Assembly (NCBI GenBank): GCA_028278675.1
Contig: JAQAJJ010000031.1
Span: 32,243-65,694, forward strand
Reading direction: 5' to 3'
DNA from: Candidatus Azophilus lithoversatilis
GTDB lineage: Bacteria > Pseudomonadota > Gammaproteobacteria > Pseudomonadales > Azotimanducaceae
Length of the DNA stretch: 33,452 nucleotides
Shown here: positions 21,964 to 30,715 of the stretch, in pieces
How the letters are laid out: each line of letters begins with the position of its first letter
Numbering within the stretch: the first letter of the stretch is position 1
The notes under the pieces: generated by a model
Databases searched by the model: none
What the model was told of the DNA's origin: nothing
Seen by the model: the letters and a program-made list of their open reading frames with translations, nothing else
Program-made: the position numbers and the translations under genes

Positions 21964-23283
21964 ATGATGACCCCTAGGGAAATCGTGCATGAGCTCGACA
22001 AGCACATCATCGGCCAGGACGCCGCTAAGCGGGCTGTGGCCATCGCCTTGCGCAACCGCTGGCGGCGAATGCAGCTCGATGAGGAGATGCGCGACGAAAT
22101 CACGCCAAAAAACATCCTTATGATCGGCCCCACCGGCGTCGGCAAGACCGAGATCGCCCGCCGTCTTGCCCGGCTGGCCGGCGCACCGTTCATCAAGGTG
22201 GAAGCCACCAAGTTCACCGAGGTCGGCTATGTGGGCCGGGATGTGGAGTCCATAATCCGCGACCTGGCCGACGTTGCGGTCAAGCAACGACGAGAAGCGC
22301 AGGTCGTTCGGGTGCGGCATCGGGCCGACGACGCCGCCGAAGAGCGCATCCTGGACGCGCTGCTGCCCGCGCCCCGGCAGGCTGGCGAGGAGCCGCCGCC
22401 CGCGGACTCATCGACCCGCCAAGTGTTCCGCAAGAAGCTGCGCGAGGGCGAACTCGACGACAAGGAAATAGAAATCGAGGTGGACACGCAGCCGGTCGGC
22501 GTCGAAATCATGGCACCGCCGGGCATGGAGGAGATGACCCAGCAGCTGCAGAGCATGTTCAGCAACTTGGGCTCCGAACGAACCCGCCGCATGCGATTGA
22601 AGATCAAGGACGCCTATCGGCGGCTCAGCGAGCAGGAGGCGTCCAAGCTCGTCAATGAGGACGAAGTGAAGGCCGAAGCCATCACCGCCGTCGAGCAGAC
22701 CGGCATCGTGTTCCTCGACGAGATCGACAAGGTCACCCGGCGCTCCGAAACCCTAGGGGCCGACGTGTCCCGGGAAGGAGTGCAGCGGGACCTGCTGCCC
22801 CTGATCGAGGGCTGCACCGTCTCCACACGCTACGGCATGGTGCGCACCGATCACATTCTGTTCATCGCCTCCGGCGCCTTCCATCTGGCCAAGCCGTCGG
22901 ACCTGATCCCCGAACTGCAGGGGCGCCTGCCCATACGGGTGGAGTTGGCGGCGCTGACGCCCGGCGACTTCCAGCGCATCCTCGTGGAACCGGATGCCTC
23001 CCTGACCGAGCAGTATGAAGCATTGATGGACACCGAAGGCTTCACCATCCGCTTCGATGAGGGGGGACTAAAGCGCATCGCGGAACTGGCTTGGCGCGTC
23101 AACGAGAGCACCGAGAACATCGGCGCCCGGCGGCTGCACACCCTCATGGAGCGCCTGCTCGACGAAATTTCGTTCACCGCGTCGGAAAACGAGGGCGGCA
23201 ACACCCTCGTCAACGCCGAGTACGTGGACCAGCACCTCGAGGAGCTGGTGAAGGACCAGGACTTGTCGAGGTACATTCTCTAA
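21964..23283 (+). CDS. hslU: HslU ATPase of the HslUV protease
   Basis: HslU unfolds substrates and feeds them to HslV. The 439-aa AAA+ protein opens '[20 protein letters not shown]', with Walker A '[13 protein letters not shown]', the conserved '[20 protein letters not shown]', the I-domain (about 110-240), Walker B '[10 protein letters not shown]', sensor '[17 protein letters not shown]' and the C-terminal tail '[12 protein letters not shown]', which docks into HslV. I chose ATG 21964, after AGGGA about 9 nt upstream; an open frame extending back into hslV is not conserved. Confidence 0.98.
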   Translation: MMTPREIVHELDKHIIGQDAAKRAVAIALRNRWRRMQLDEEMRDEITPKNILMIGPTGVGKTEIARRLARLAGAPFIKVEATKFTEVGYVGRDVESIIRDLADVAVKQRREAQVVRVRHRADDAAEERILDALLPAPRQAGEEPPPADSSTRQVFRKKLREGELDDKEIEIEVDTQPVGVEIMAPPGMEEMTQQLQSMFSNLGSERTRRMRLKIKDAYRRLSEQEASKLVNEDEVKAEAITAVEQTGIVFLDEIDKVTRRSETLGADVSREGVQRDLLPLIEGCTVSTRYGMVRTDHILFIASGAFHLAKPSDLIPELQGRLPIRVELAALTPGDFQRILVEPDASLTEQYEALMDTEGFTIRFDEGGLKRIAELAWRVNESTENIGARRLHTLMERLLDEISFTASENEGGNTLVNAEYVDQHLEELVKDQDLSRYIL

Positions 23284-23306
23284 CGAGGCGATGCCTCGGA
23301 TCCCCA

Positions 23307-23690
23307 ATGCGGCCAACCCACATCACCTATCGCAAGCGCAGCCGCCTTCTGGAACTGCAGTTCGACGGCGGCAAAGCCGCCCTGCCGGCGGAGCTGCTGC
23401 GCGTCTACTCCCCATCCGCCGAGGTGCGCGGCCACAGCCCCAGCGAGCGCCAACTGCAGACCGGCAAAAAATCGGTGCAGGTCACCGCCTTGGAATCGGT
23501 CGGCAACTACGGCATCCGCATCAGCTTTGATGACGGCCACGACACCGGCATCTACGCTTGGGACTACCTGCGTGATCTAGCTGACAACCAGGACCGTTAC
23601 TGGCAGGAGTACCTGGCCGAACTCAAAGCCGCCAACGCCTCGCGCCTGCCGACCATTCCGGTACGCCACTTCACGCCCAAGCCTGGTTAG
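23307..23690 (+). CDS. DUF971-family protein (gamma-butyrobetaine hydroxylase-like N-terminal domain)
   Basis: The function is not known. The 127-aa protein is a single DUF971 domain. Visible landmarks are 'YRKRSRLLELQFDGG', 'LPAELLRVYSPSAEVRGHSP', 'VGNYGIRISFDDGHDTGIY' and 'WDYLRDLADNQDRYW'. In eukaryotes this fold forms the N-terminal part of gamma-butyrobetaine hydroxylase; the bacterial stand-alone form is common next to hslU and ubiE, as here. There are no cysteines or metal-binding clusters. The ATG at 23307 is 23 bp after the hslU stop, in a space holding a short repeat-like stretch. Confidence 0.88.
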   Translation: MRPTHITYRKRSRLLELQFDGGKAALPAELLRVYSPSAEVRGHSPSERQLQTGKKSVQVTALESVGNYGIRISFDDGHDTGIYAWDYLRDLADNQDRYWQEYLAELKAANASRLPTIPVRHFTPKPG

Positions 23691-23712
23691 TCCCTTGTTG
23701 TAAACTCCGCCC

Positions 23713-24456
23713 ATGGCCAATTCCGATGAGCGGGTGAGCTTCGGCTTCAGGGAAGTTTCCGCAGAGGAAAAGACGCGACTGGTCGGCGATGTGTTCACCG
23801 CCGTGGCCAGCCGCTACGACCTGATGAACGATCTCATGTCACTGGGCAGCCACCGGCTGATGAAGCGGATGCTGGTGGAGATGTCCGGCGCCCGGCCGGG
23901 CCATCAAGTGCTCGACCTGGCCGGAGGCACGGGCGACATCGCCCAACTCCTGGCACCCGTGGTAACCAGCGCCGGCCAGGTGGTCCTGGCCGACATGAAC
24001 CCTGCCATGTTGGCCATCGGGCAGGATCAGATGCTCGATTCAGGCCTCACCCAAGTGCAGTGCTGCTGCGCCAAGGCGGAAGCCCTGCCCTTCGCCAACG
24101 ATCGATTCAACAGCGTCACCATCGGCTTTGGCCTGCGCAACTTCACGGCCAAGCACGAAGCGCTCCAGGAGTTGAAGCGGGTGCTCAAACCCGGTGGCGC
24201 ACTATTGGTGCTGGAGTTTTCAAAGCCCGTCAACCCTTGGCTCGACGCGGCTTACCAGAGCTTTCAAAGCGCATGGCCTGCGCTCGGCAAGCTGGTGGTG
24301 GGCGATGCCGCAAGCTACCGCTACCTCATCGAATCCATCCGGGTGCATCCGGACCAGGAGGCGCTCAAGCTGATGCTGGCCGACAGTGGCTTCAGCGAAG
24401 TCGAACATCACGACCTGCTCGGCGGCATCGCCGCCATTCACCGCGCCGTGGCATGA
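23713..24456 (+). CDS. ubiE: Ubiquinone/menaquinone C-methyltransferase UbiE
   Basis: UbiE is the SAM-dependent C-methyltransferase of ubiquinone and menaquinone synthesis. The 247-aa protein has 'VFTAVASRYDLMNDLMSLG', SAM motif I 'VLDLAGGTGDIAQL', motif II 'ALPFANDRFNSVTIGFGLRN', and 'LKRVLKPGGALLVLEFSKP'. The ATG at 23713 lacks a clear Shine-Dalgarno; a -10-like TAAACT ends 6 nt before it. The stop overlaps ubiJ (ATGA). Confidence 0.98.
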   Translation: MANSDERVSFGFREVSAEEKTRLVGDVFTAVASRYDLMNDLMSLGSHRLMKRMLVEMSGARPGHQVLDLAGGTGDIAQLLAPVVTSAGQVVLADMNPAMLAIGQDQMLDSGLTQVQCCCAKAEALPFANDRFNSVTIGFGLRNFTAKHEALQELKRVLKPGGALLVLEFSKPVNPWLDAAYQSFQSAWPALGKLVVGDAASYRYLIESIRVHPDQEALKLMLADSGFSEVEHHDLLGGIAAIHRAVA

Positions 24457-25052
24457 ATCCGCTGGACACTTTGTTCGCCGACCTCGCCGAAACCGTCGGC
24501 AACGCCGTGTTGAACTTGGACTCCGACGCCAAAGAACGCCTCGCCGCCCTTGAGGGCCGCTGCATCCGCATCGAATGCGCCAGGCCAAAGCAGGTAACCA
24601 CGCTGAAGGTGCAACGCTCGCGCATCGCGGTTTCCGCCGAGGCCATCGGCGAGGCGGATGCGGTCGTTCAGGGATCGATGGCGGAACTCATCGCATGGGT
24701 CGCCGCCGGTGCGCCGACCGACGGCACTGCGGTGCGCATTGAAGGCAGCCAAGGGGCATTGGCCGAGGTCACGGCAGCCATCACCCCGAATCTGGTCACC
24801 CCGCTATCCAGCGCACTCTCCAACGGCCCCGGCGAAGACCTGCTCGGCGCTCTTGAACTCGCTGCCGCGGGGCTGCGCTCCGTCGCCGAAGGAGCGGCTC
24901 AGGCGATCGAGCGGGGGCAGAAGTCCTCTCCCCAAGGTTCCAGCCCGCTGGCCCAGCTGACCCCAGCGTTTGAAGTCCTGCGCGAAGGCATCCTGCAGCT
25001 TGCGCGCAGGGCGCAGGAGCGCGCGCCGCCAGCCCGCGGCGACTCGCCGTGA
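24453..25052 (+). CDS. ubiJ: Ubiquinone biosynthesis accessory factor UbiJ (SCP2 domain)
   Basis: UbiJ is a lipid-binding member of the soluble ubiquinone-synthesis complex. The 199-aa protein has an N-terminal SCP2 sterol-carrier fold over about 15-110, with 'NLDSDAKERLAALEGRCIRI', 'AVVQGSMAELIAWVAAG' and 'VRIEGSQGALAEV', and a C-terminal helical stretch with few landmarks. Family members are weakly conserved in sequence; position between ubiE and ubiB, overlapping both by 4 bp (ATGA and GTGA), is the main support. Confidence 0.9.
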   Translation: MNPLDTLFADLAETVGNAVLNLDSDAKERLAALEGRCIRIECARPKQVTTLKVQRSRIAVSAEAIGEADAVVQGSMAELIAWVAAGAPTDGTAVRIEGSQGALAEVTAAITPNLVTPLSSALSNGPGEDLLGALELAAAGLRSVAEGAAQAIERGQKSSPQGSSPLAQLTPAFEVLREGILQLARRAQERAPPARGDSP

Positions 25053-26734
25053 AGGTCCCCGCACGGCGGCGCCCCGTGCGGGGTCGGCTGCTCGCCATCG
25101 CCCGCAGCGCCGTTCGGCATCGCCTCGACGCAGCGCTGCCTACCGACGCGCTGATCGCGAGCGGCGTCCCGTCCGCCCTGCGTTGGGCGCTCATGGCCTG
25201 GCCAGGGCGTTGGTTGCCAGCGCCGCGCTTGGCGCATGCCGTGCGGCTGCGGCTCGCCCTTGAGGAGCTCGGGCCGGTGTTCATCAAGTTCGGGCAACTG
25301 CTTTCCACCCGCCGCGACCTGCTTCCCGCCGACTACGCCAACGAACTGGCCCTGCTGCAGGACCATGTGCCGCCGTTTGACGGCGAACGGGCCGAAGCTA
25401 TCGCGGCCGACGCCTTGGGCGAGGATTTTTCCAAGGAAATCAAGCAATTTGATCTCAAGCCCATCGCCTCGGCCTCCATTGCCCAAGTCCACGGGGCAAC
25501 GCTTGCCGACGGCGTCCAAGCGGTGGTCAAGGTCGTGCGTCCGGACATCGAAGACACCATTCGCGCCGACCTTGACGTGCTGACCCAGTTCGCGGGCTGG
25601 ATCGACCGCCACATTGCCGCCAGCCAACGCCTGCACCTGCCGGAGGTGGTCAGGGATTATGCCGACACCGTGCTCAAGGAACTCGACATGGTTCAGGAAG
25701 CGGCGAACACCCAACGGCTGCGTGAGAACTTCGCCGCCTCAGAACTGCTCTACGTTCCCCAAGTCCACCACCAGCTCACCCGCTCCAACGTGCTGGTGCT
25801 GGAACGCATCAACGGCGTGCCGGTGGGCGATCTGGATGGGCTCAGAGCCCGAGGCACCAATCTCGAAGTCCTGGCCCAGCGCGGGGTGGAGACCTTCTTC
25901 ACCCAAGTGTTCATCCACAACTTCTTTCACGCCGACATGCATCCCGGCAACATCTTCGTGGATGTGGCCGACCCCGAGAGCCCGCGCTACATCGCCCTCG
26001 ATTGCGCCATCATCGGCCAACTCACGGAGCGCGACCAGGACTATCTGGCCCGCAACCTGCTGGCCTTCTTCAACCGCGACTACCGCCAAGTGGCGCGCTT
26101 GCACTTCGAGTCCGGCTGGATTCCGCAGCAGACCGACGAAGCGCAGTTCGAGGCCGTCATCCGCGAAGTATGCGATCCGATCTTCGCCAAGCCTCTCAAC
26201 GAAATCTCCTTCGGGCACTTCCTGATCACGCTGTTCCGCACCGCCGCCGACTTCAACATGGAGATTCAGCCGCAACTGGTGCTGCTGCAGAAGACGCTGC
26301 TCTACATCGAAGGCGTCGGGCGAACCCTCTATCCACAACTCGACCTCTGGGAAACCGCCAAACCCTTCATGGAGCGCTGGATGGCGGAACGCGTGGGTCC
26401 GCTGGCCACCCTGCGCAGCTTCGCCGACCGGGCGCCGGAGATCATCGAGCATCTGCCGCGCCTGCCGGAACTGATAACGGATACCAGCCGCGCCCTGCGG
26501 CGTCTCGAATCCGGGCTCAAGGAGCAACAGGCCGTCACAGGCAAACTCGAGGCGGATCTCGCCCGCCGACAAAGTCGGCGCCGCCGCCACCGCTTGGCCG
26601 GCACCGTGCTCATCCTGCTCGCCGCCGCCCTGCTCTGGGCACCGGTCAGCCAGTACCTAACCGTCTCATTCGGCACCGTGGCGGGCGTCTTCGGCGCCTT
26701 GGCGGGCTCCTACCTGCTGCTTGCCAAGGCATGA
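25049..26734 (+). CDS. ubiB: Ubiquinone biosynthesis atypical kinase/ATPase UbiB
   Basis: UbiB is an atypical kinase-like membrane protein that helps release quinone intermediates from the membrane. The 561-aa protein starts with GTG overlapping ubiJ. It has the KxGQ helix in '[16 protein letters not shown]', the Ala-rich nucleotide loop '[12 protein letters not shown]', the ExD pair in '[16 protein letters not shown]', the catalytic '[12 protein letters not shown]' and a DFG-like site '[12 protein letters not shown]'. The last position of that DFG-like triplet is Ala, where Gly is usual. Two C-terminal membrane helices end the protein ('[16 protein letters not shown]' and '[15 protein letters not shown]'). 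Confidence 0.96.
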   Translation: MKVPARRRPVRGRLLAIARSAVRHRLDAALPTDALIASGVPSALRWALMAWPGRWLPAPRLAHAVRLRLALEELGPVFIKFGQLLSTRRDLLPADYANELALLQDHVPPFDGERAEAIAADALGEDFSKEIKQFDLKPIASASIAQVHGATLADGVQAVVKVVRPDIEDTIRADLDVLTQFAGWIDRHIAASQRLHLPEVVRDYADTVLKELDMVQEAANTQRLRENFAASELLYVPQVHHQLTRSNVLVLERINGVPVGDLDGLRARGTNLEVLAQRGVETFFTQVFIHNFFHADMHPGNIFVDVADPESPRYIALDCAIIGQLTERDQDYLARNLLAFFNRDYRQVARLHFESGWIPQQTDEAQFEAVIREVCDPIFAKPLNEISFGHFLITLFRTAADFNMEIQPQLVLLQKTLLYIEGVGRTLYPQLDLWETAKPFMERWMAERVGPLATLRSFADRAPEIIEHLPRLPELITDTSRALRRLESGLKEQQAVTGKLEADLARRQSRRRRHRLAGTVLILLAAALLWAPVSQYLTVSFGTVAGVFGALAGSYLLLAKA

Positions 26735-26781
26735 CTGGTTCCGGAACGGGGTCCCGAACGGAGTCCCGAACGAAATTCCGG
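26734..26781 (+). repeat. Four tandem 12-bp units after ubiB
   Basis: The units ACTGGTTCCGGA, ACGGGGTCCCGA, ACGGAGTCCCGA and ACGAAATTCCGG follow directly on the ubiB stop. They share AC.G...CC.G. and contain small palindromes. They lie between ubiB and the tatA promoter. Confidence 0.6.
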
Positions 26782-26831
26782 GACGCTTCCCGCGCCGCCG
26801 CAATCCACCCGGCAAAGACCCCGCAAATGCC

Positions 26832-26837
26832 TATAAT
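26832..26837 (+). promoter_or_regulatory. Probable -10 box of tatABC
   Basis: A perfect TATAAT lies 36 bp before the tatA ATG, with GGGAGA as Shine-Dalgarno at about 26859-26865. No good -35 is seen at the right distance, so an activator or extended -10 contact may be needed. Confidence 0.5.
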
Positions 26838-26873
26838 GAGGGCCACCCAACAGGATCAGCCGGGAGATTAACC

Positions 26874-27137
26874 ATGTTTGGCGGTTTCGGCGTCACTGAG
26901 CTACTCATCGTTCTGGCCATCGTTCTCCTTATCTTCGGCCCCAAGCGCCTGAAGAGCATCGGCTCGGATTTGGGCAACGCCATCAAGGGCTTCCGCAAGG
27001 CGGTCACTGAGGAAGAGGCGGAGGCCGCGGCGCAAGCGCAAGATGACCCGAGCGTGATCGAAGGCGAGGTTGCCTCGCAAGCGTCGCAAAAGGAACAAAG
27101 CCAACAGCAGAGCGCCAATCAGCAAAGCCGTGTTTGA
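26874..27137 (+). CDS. tatA: Sec-independent translocase protein TatA
   Basis: TatA oligomerises to let folded twin-arginine proteins cross the inner membrane. The 87-aa protein has the single N-terminal membrane helix '[19 protein letters not shown]', the hinge '[14 protein letters not shown]' and the amphipathic helix up to 'AIKGFRKAV', followed by a Glu/Gln/Ala-rich tail. An open frame reaching upstream to 26721 lacks conservation, so ATG 26874 with GGGAGA is the start. It overlaps tatB by 8 bp. Confidence 0.97.
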   Translation: MFGGFGVTELLIVLAIVLLIFGPKRLKSIGSDLGNAIKGFRKAVTEEEAEAAAQAQDDPSVIEGEVASQASQKEQSQQQSANQQSRV

Positions 27138-27453
27138 CATCGGCTTTCCTGAACTGATGCTGGTGGCCATCGTTGGCCTGCTGGTCATCGGCCCGAATCG
27201 ACTGCCCGAGGCCTTGCGCACCCTGGGCCTGTGGCTGGGCCGCATGCGGCGCAGCTTCAATACCGTCAAGGCCGAAATCGAAAAGGAAGTCGGCATGGAC
27301 GAGGTGCGCCGTCAACTGCACAACGAGGCCGTGATGGACGAAATGAAGCGCATCGAACGGGAAGTGAAGGACACCGGCAAGGCGGCCCGCATCGAGCCGC
27401 CGACCCAGTCCAAGAACCAGGCCGGCCCGCCGTCCAAGGTGAACGATGACTGA
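27130..27453 (+). CDS. tatB: Sec-independent translocase protein TatB
   Basis: TatB forms the receptor with TatC. I start at GTG 27130 (107 aa), giving [20 protein letters not shown] at the N-terminus, the family's standard beginning 'FDIGF.E.....'. The open frame upstream is Lys/Arg-rich and lies inside tatA. The membrane helix is at about 6-22, then '[13 protein letters not shown]' and an amphipathic helix with '[17 protein letters not shown]'. It overlaps tatC by 8 bp. Confidence 0.95.
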   Translation: MFDIGFPELMLVAIVGLLVIGPNRLPEALRTLGLWLGRMRRSFNTVKAEIEKEVGMDEVRRQLHNEAVMDEMKRIEREVKDTGKAARIEPPTQSKNQAGPPSKVNDD

Positions 27454-28273
27454 CGGCCGCAAGCCCTCCGAAGCCGGGCCGGCAAACCATCAAGCCCCTG
27501 CCGAAAGCCCCCGCGACGGCGAGGTGAAAGAGCACGACGCGCTGGTGGACAGCGTCGAGATGCCGTTCATGGCGCACCTGATTGAACTGCGCCAGCGCAT
27601 TCTCAAAGGCCTGCTCGCCGTCGTGGCGTTGTTCGCGCCCATCTACATCTTCGCCAACGACCTCTACGTGCTGGTGGCCGCACCCTTGATGGCCCATCTG
27701 CCGGGCGACGGCACCATGATTGCCACCGAAGTGGCCTCGCCCTTCCTCACGCCCTTCAAGCTGGCCATCTACGCCGCCATCTTCGTCGGCATGCCCTTGA
27801 TCCTGCACCAAGCTTGGTCGTTTGTGGCACCGGGCCTCTACAAGCATGAAAAGCGCTTCGCCCTGCCGCTGCTGCTGTCGAGCATCGGCCTGTTCTACCT
27901 CGGCATGGCCTTCGCCTACTTCGCGGTCTTCCCCCTGGTCTTCCAGTTCATGGCCGCGGTGACGCCCATTGGCGTGACCATGATGACTGACATCAACCGC
28001 TACCTCGACTTCGTCCTCACCATGTTCTTCGCCTTCGGCTTTGCCTTCGAGATCCCGATTGCGACGCTGCTGCTGGTCTGGTCCGGCATCAGCACCGCCC
28101 AAGGCATCGCCAACAAGCGCCCTTACGTCATCGTCGGCTGCTTCATCGGCGGCATGCTGCTGACGCCACCCGACGTGATCTCCCAATTGCTGCTGGCCCT
28201 GCCCACTTGGGTGCTGTTTGAAATCGGCATCCTGTTCGCGCGGGTGGCGGAGAAGCGCAATGAGGTGGCTTGA
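27446..28273 (+). CDS. tatC: Sec-independent translocase protein TatC
   Basis: TatC recognises the twin-arginine signal. The 275-aa protein has a hydrophilic start, then '[20 protein letters not shown]' with the signal-binding Glu region, and six membrane helices ending '[20 protein letters not shown]' and '[13 protein letters not shown]'. The conserved '[13 protein letters not shown]' and '[15 protein letters not shown]' are seen. The substrate RRRFIKG protein at 619 lies 27 kb upstream in this same window. Confidence 0.98.
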   Translation: MTDGRKPSEAGPANHQAPAESPRDGEVKEHDALVDSVEMPFMAHLIELRQRILKGLLAVVALFAPIYIFANDLYVLVAAPLMAHLPGDGTMIATEVASPFLTPFKLAIYAAIFVGMPLILHQAWSFVAPGLYKHEKRFALPLLLSSIGLFYLGMAFAYFAVFPLVFQFMAAVTPIGVTMMTDINRYLDFVLTMFFAFGFAFEIPIATLLLVWSGISTAQGIANKRPYVIVGCFIGGMLLTPPDVISQLLLALPTWVLFEIGILFARVAEKRNEVA

Positions 28274-28316
28274 GCCGAACCCCACCGACTTCGCTGCGCA
28301 CAGTGCAGTCTGACCC

Positions 28317-29267
28317 ATGCCCAAGCCGCGCCTGATCATCGACTGCGATCCCGGCCACGATGATGCCATCGCGCTGATCCTGGCCCACCGCCACGCCGAA
28401 GTGACCGGAATCACGACCGTCAGCGGCAATGCGCCGCTCGACGCCACCACCGCCAATGCGTTGATGGTGACAGCGCTGCTCGGCGCGGACACCCCAGTGC
28501 ACCGCGGCGCCGCCAAGCCCTTGGTGGGCGAACCGGCCCATGCGGCAGCGGTGCACGGCGAATCAGGATTGGGCGGGGTGGCGCGCATCGCCCATCAGCG
28601 CCGGGCGGCAAGCGACGACGCCGTGGGTTTCCTGCTCGACGCGGCCGATGAAGCGCTTTGGGTGGTGGCGGTCGGCCCGCTCACCAACTTGGCCTTGGCC
28701 CTTGAACGGGACCCAGCCTGGGGCCGCCGCTTGGCTGGGATTTCCATCATGGGCGGCAGCACCGACATCGGCAACGTCACCCGAGTCGCGGAATTCAACA
28801 TCTTCGCCGACCCGGAGGCGGCGGCGCGCGTGTTCGACTGCGGCGCCCGCCTGACCATGTGCGGCCTGAACCTGACCCGCCAACTGCGCTCCGACGACGC
28901 CTTGGCCGAACGCCTGCGGCGCACCGATTCCCCTTTGGCGCAATTCGCCGCCCAATCCTTCGACGACCTGCACGACCGCCTCGAAGGCTTGACCGGCGTT
29001 CGCGAAGCCGCGCTCCACGATCCCTGCGCGGTGCTGGCGATCACTCACCCCGAGCTGATGGAGACCCATCCGCAAGCCGTCTCAGTGGAACTCAACGGCG
29101 ACTTTACGCGGGGCATGACGGTGGTGGACCGACGACCTCGGCCACCCGGCGGCAACGCGGCACGACCGGGCGCCGACGTGCCGAACGTCAACGTCGCCCA
29201 TAGTATTGACGCGCAAGCAGCCATGGCCGTGGTTGCAAAGGCGTTGGGGGTGGAAAACGATGCGTAG
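28317..29267 (+). CDS. Inosine/uridine-preferring nucleoside hydrolase family protein
   Basis: These enzymes cleave the N-glycosidic bond of nucleosides to base and ribose. The 316-aa protein begins with the calcium-binding signature 'IIDCDPGHDDAIALILAH' (Asp residues of DCDPGHDD), and continues with 'VGPLTNLALALERDP', 'ISIMGGSTDIGNVTRVAEFN' and 'DPEAAARVF', and a late 'LHDPCAVLAITHPEL' supplying the last metal Asp. Which nucleosides it cleaves cannot be said. It lies 43 bp after tatC with no clear terminator between them. Confidence 0.94.
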   Translation: MPKPRLIIDCDPGHDDAIALILAHRHAEVTGITTVSGNAPLDATTANALMVTALLGADTPVHRGAAKPLVGEPAHAAAVHGESGLGGVARIAHQRRAASDDAVGFLLDAADEALWVVAVGPLTNLALALERDPAWGRRLAGISIMGGSTDIGNVTRVAEFNIFADPEAAARVFDCGARLTMCGLNLTRQLRSDDALAERLRRTDSPLAQFAAQSFDDLHDRLEGLTGVREAALHDPCAVLAITHPELMETHPQAVSVELNGDFTRGMTVVDRRPRPPGGNAARPGADVPNVNVAHSIDAQAAMAVVAKALGVENDA

Positions 29268-29564
29268 AGTCGGCCAGGAATCCCACTAACCTTGCAAATT
29301 CTCAGTGTGACTTCGAATTGGCAAGGTTAATTGAGGCAATCTCCACCGATTGATGTAGCGGCTTGGTTCACGCTCTCTTGCGGCTCACAAGTCGGGACGC
29401 GCCGCTTGAACACCCGGTTGTAGGCGCGAGTTGGGAGGGTTTTGCCATCGAAAACACACTGGGAAAGCTGACTTCACAATCTCTCCTTGTCGCACCAGTT
29501 TGAAATAGCCGCAACACCGTCCTTGCAAACAAACGGCGATTGAAAACTGCTCACCTCAGTGCGT
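29268..29564. other. Intergenic region between convergent genes, with one long hairpin
   Basis: The 297 bp between the nucleoside hydrolase and the GST-like gene are visibly richer in A/T than the rest. They hold the hairpin at 29287-29329 and nothing else I can support: no ORF with family features and no tRNA-like fold. Confidence 0.7.
29287..29329 (+). terminator. Imperfect 15-bp hairpin after the nucleoside hydrolase gene
   Basis: TAACCTTGC pairs with GCAAGGTTA (9 bp), and after one mismatch AATTC pairs with GAATT; the loop is 13 nt. It lies 20 bp after the stop and is a likely terminator or mRNA 3' stabiliser, though the tail is TAATTG rather than a T-run. Confidence 0.55.
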
Positions 29565-30371
29565 TCAGCCACGGCCGCTGGCTCGTTCAACAATCGGCGC
29601 CACTTCCGGCCAAACCGCCTCGCCGTTTTCACGCATCATGCCGACCAGCGGCGGCGTCAGCCAGGCGGCTACGCCGGTGGCGAAGGCCGGCAGGGCCTGA
29701 ACCCGCTGGTACCAATCGAGGACTTTTGGCCGCGCTTCGATGGCCGAGGTGATGAACAAGTGGTCCAAGCGCAGGACATAAGGCAGGACGCCTGCGTCCG
29801 CAAGCCCGAAGGCCTCGCCGGACAGCCAGCCGGCTGACGCCGGCAAGGCCTGCTCCATTCGGTCAAGCAGGCCGACCAGGGTGCCGAGCGCACCGGCGAA
29901 CTCCGGCGCCTCGACGCCGCGTTCGATGACGCTGCGGCGCACGGCGCGGCGTGCCGGGTCCGGAATGGCGTTGGTGTTGGCCTCGCGCACTTCCTTGGGT
30001 TGGCGCAGCAGGATCGAGCGGGGGCCGATCGCGAAGGTGACCACCCCCGTGGCGGGATGAATCCTGTCGTCAAGCAGCTTCAGCCACAGCCGCGCCCCGT
30101 GCCTCGCCGCAGGGTCGGTGGGCAGCATGGCCGGTTCGGGGAAGGCGTCGTTGACGCACTCGTTGATCAGGGTCGACTCGATCAGCACCGCGCCGTCGTT
30201 GACGAGGGTGGGCACCACATGATTGGGATTGAGCTTGACGTACTCGGGGGCATGCTGGCCTCCCCCAAACAAGTCGATTTCATGGGATTCGAATTCCAGC
30301 CCCTTGTGCGCCAACACCAGACGCACCTTCTGGGAGCAGGTGGAAATGGCGTTGTGATAGAGCTCAAGCAT
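29565..30371 (-). CDS. Glutathione S-transferase family protein
   Basis: This 268-aa protein has a thioredoxin-like N-terminal domain, 'MLELYHNAISTCSQKVRLVL', with the possible catalytic Ser/Cys in STCS, the cis-Pro segment 'NPNHVVPTLVNDG' and the gamma-glutamyl contact 'IESTLINECVND', then an all-helical C-terminal domain with 'SGEAFGLADAGVLPYVLRL'. The substrate is unknown; likely roles are detoxification or beta-etherase/dehalogenase-like chemistry. I start at ATG 30371, where the fold begins; the open frame runs much further upstream without conserved features. Confidence 0.9.
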   Translation of the reverse strand: MLELYHNAISTCSQKVRLVLAHKGLEFESHEIDLFGGGQHAPEYVKLNPNHVVPTLVNDGAVLIESTLINECVNDAFPEPAMLPTDPAARHGARLWLKLLDDRIHPATGVVTFAIGPRSILLRQPKEVREANTNAIPDPARRAVRRSVIERGVEAPEFAGALGTLVGLLDRMEQALPASAGWLSGEAFGLADAGVLPYVLRLDHLFITSAIEARPKVLDWYQRVQALPAFATGVAAWLTPPLVGMMRENGEAVWPEVAPIVERASGRG

Positions 30372-30715
30372 GGCGCTGCCTCGGATGGGGACAAAGTTGC
30401 AGTACACATGAAAAGCCAAAGCATGTCGATATCCCGTCGGCATCTGGCGGTGTTGGAAGCCGATTCGCAGCCCGCCGACCGGGACGTGAGTGGCTTGCGA
30501 TTCAACCTGATCCGCGCACCGGGGGGCAGGGGGAACACAGACGCTTGTCGAGCAATTTGCGAAAGGCAAAGTCTGTACTGACAAGGTACAATACGCACCG
30601 CACTTGATCGTTGCGTCAAGGTTTTTCGCAGCGGTCGTCCATTGCGCCCCCCCTGCGTTCGCATCCAGCGCCAAATCACCTGCGTTGGCCCTTTTGCACC
30701 CAGAGGTCTTTCCGC
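30372..30715. other. Divergent intergenic region between GST and DEAD-box helicase genes
   Basis: These 344 bp hold a -10-like TACAAT at 30587-30592 facing the helicase, with no good -35. After it comes CTTGA-TCGTTGCG-TCAAG followed by GTTTTT (about 30604-30627), a weak stem with a T-run that could attenuate. The helicase transcript would have a leader of about 115 nt. No gene is supported here. Confidence 0.45.

Noticed and set aside
27266-28588. Long minus-strand frame across tatB, tatC and the nucleoside hydrolase
   Set aside because: Shadow of three real genes; no conserved motif.
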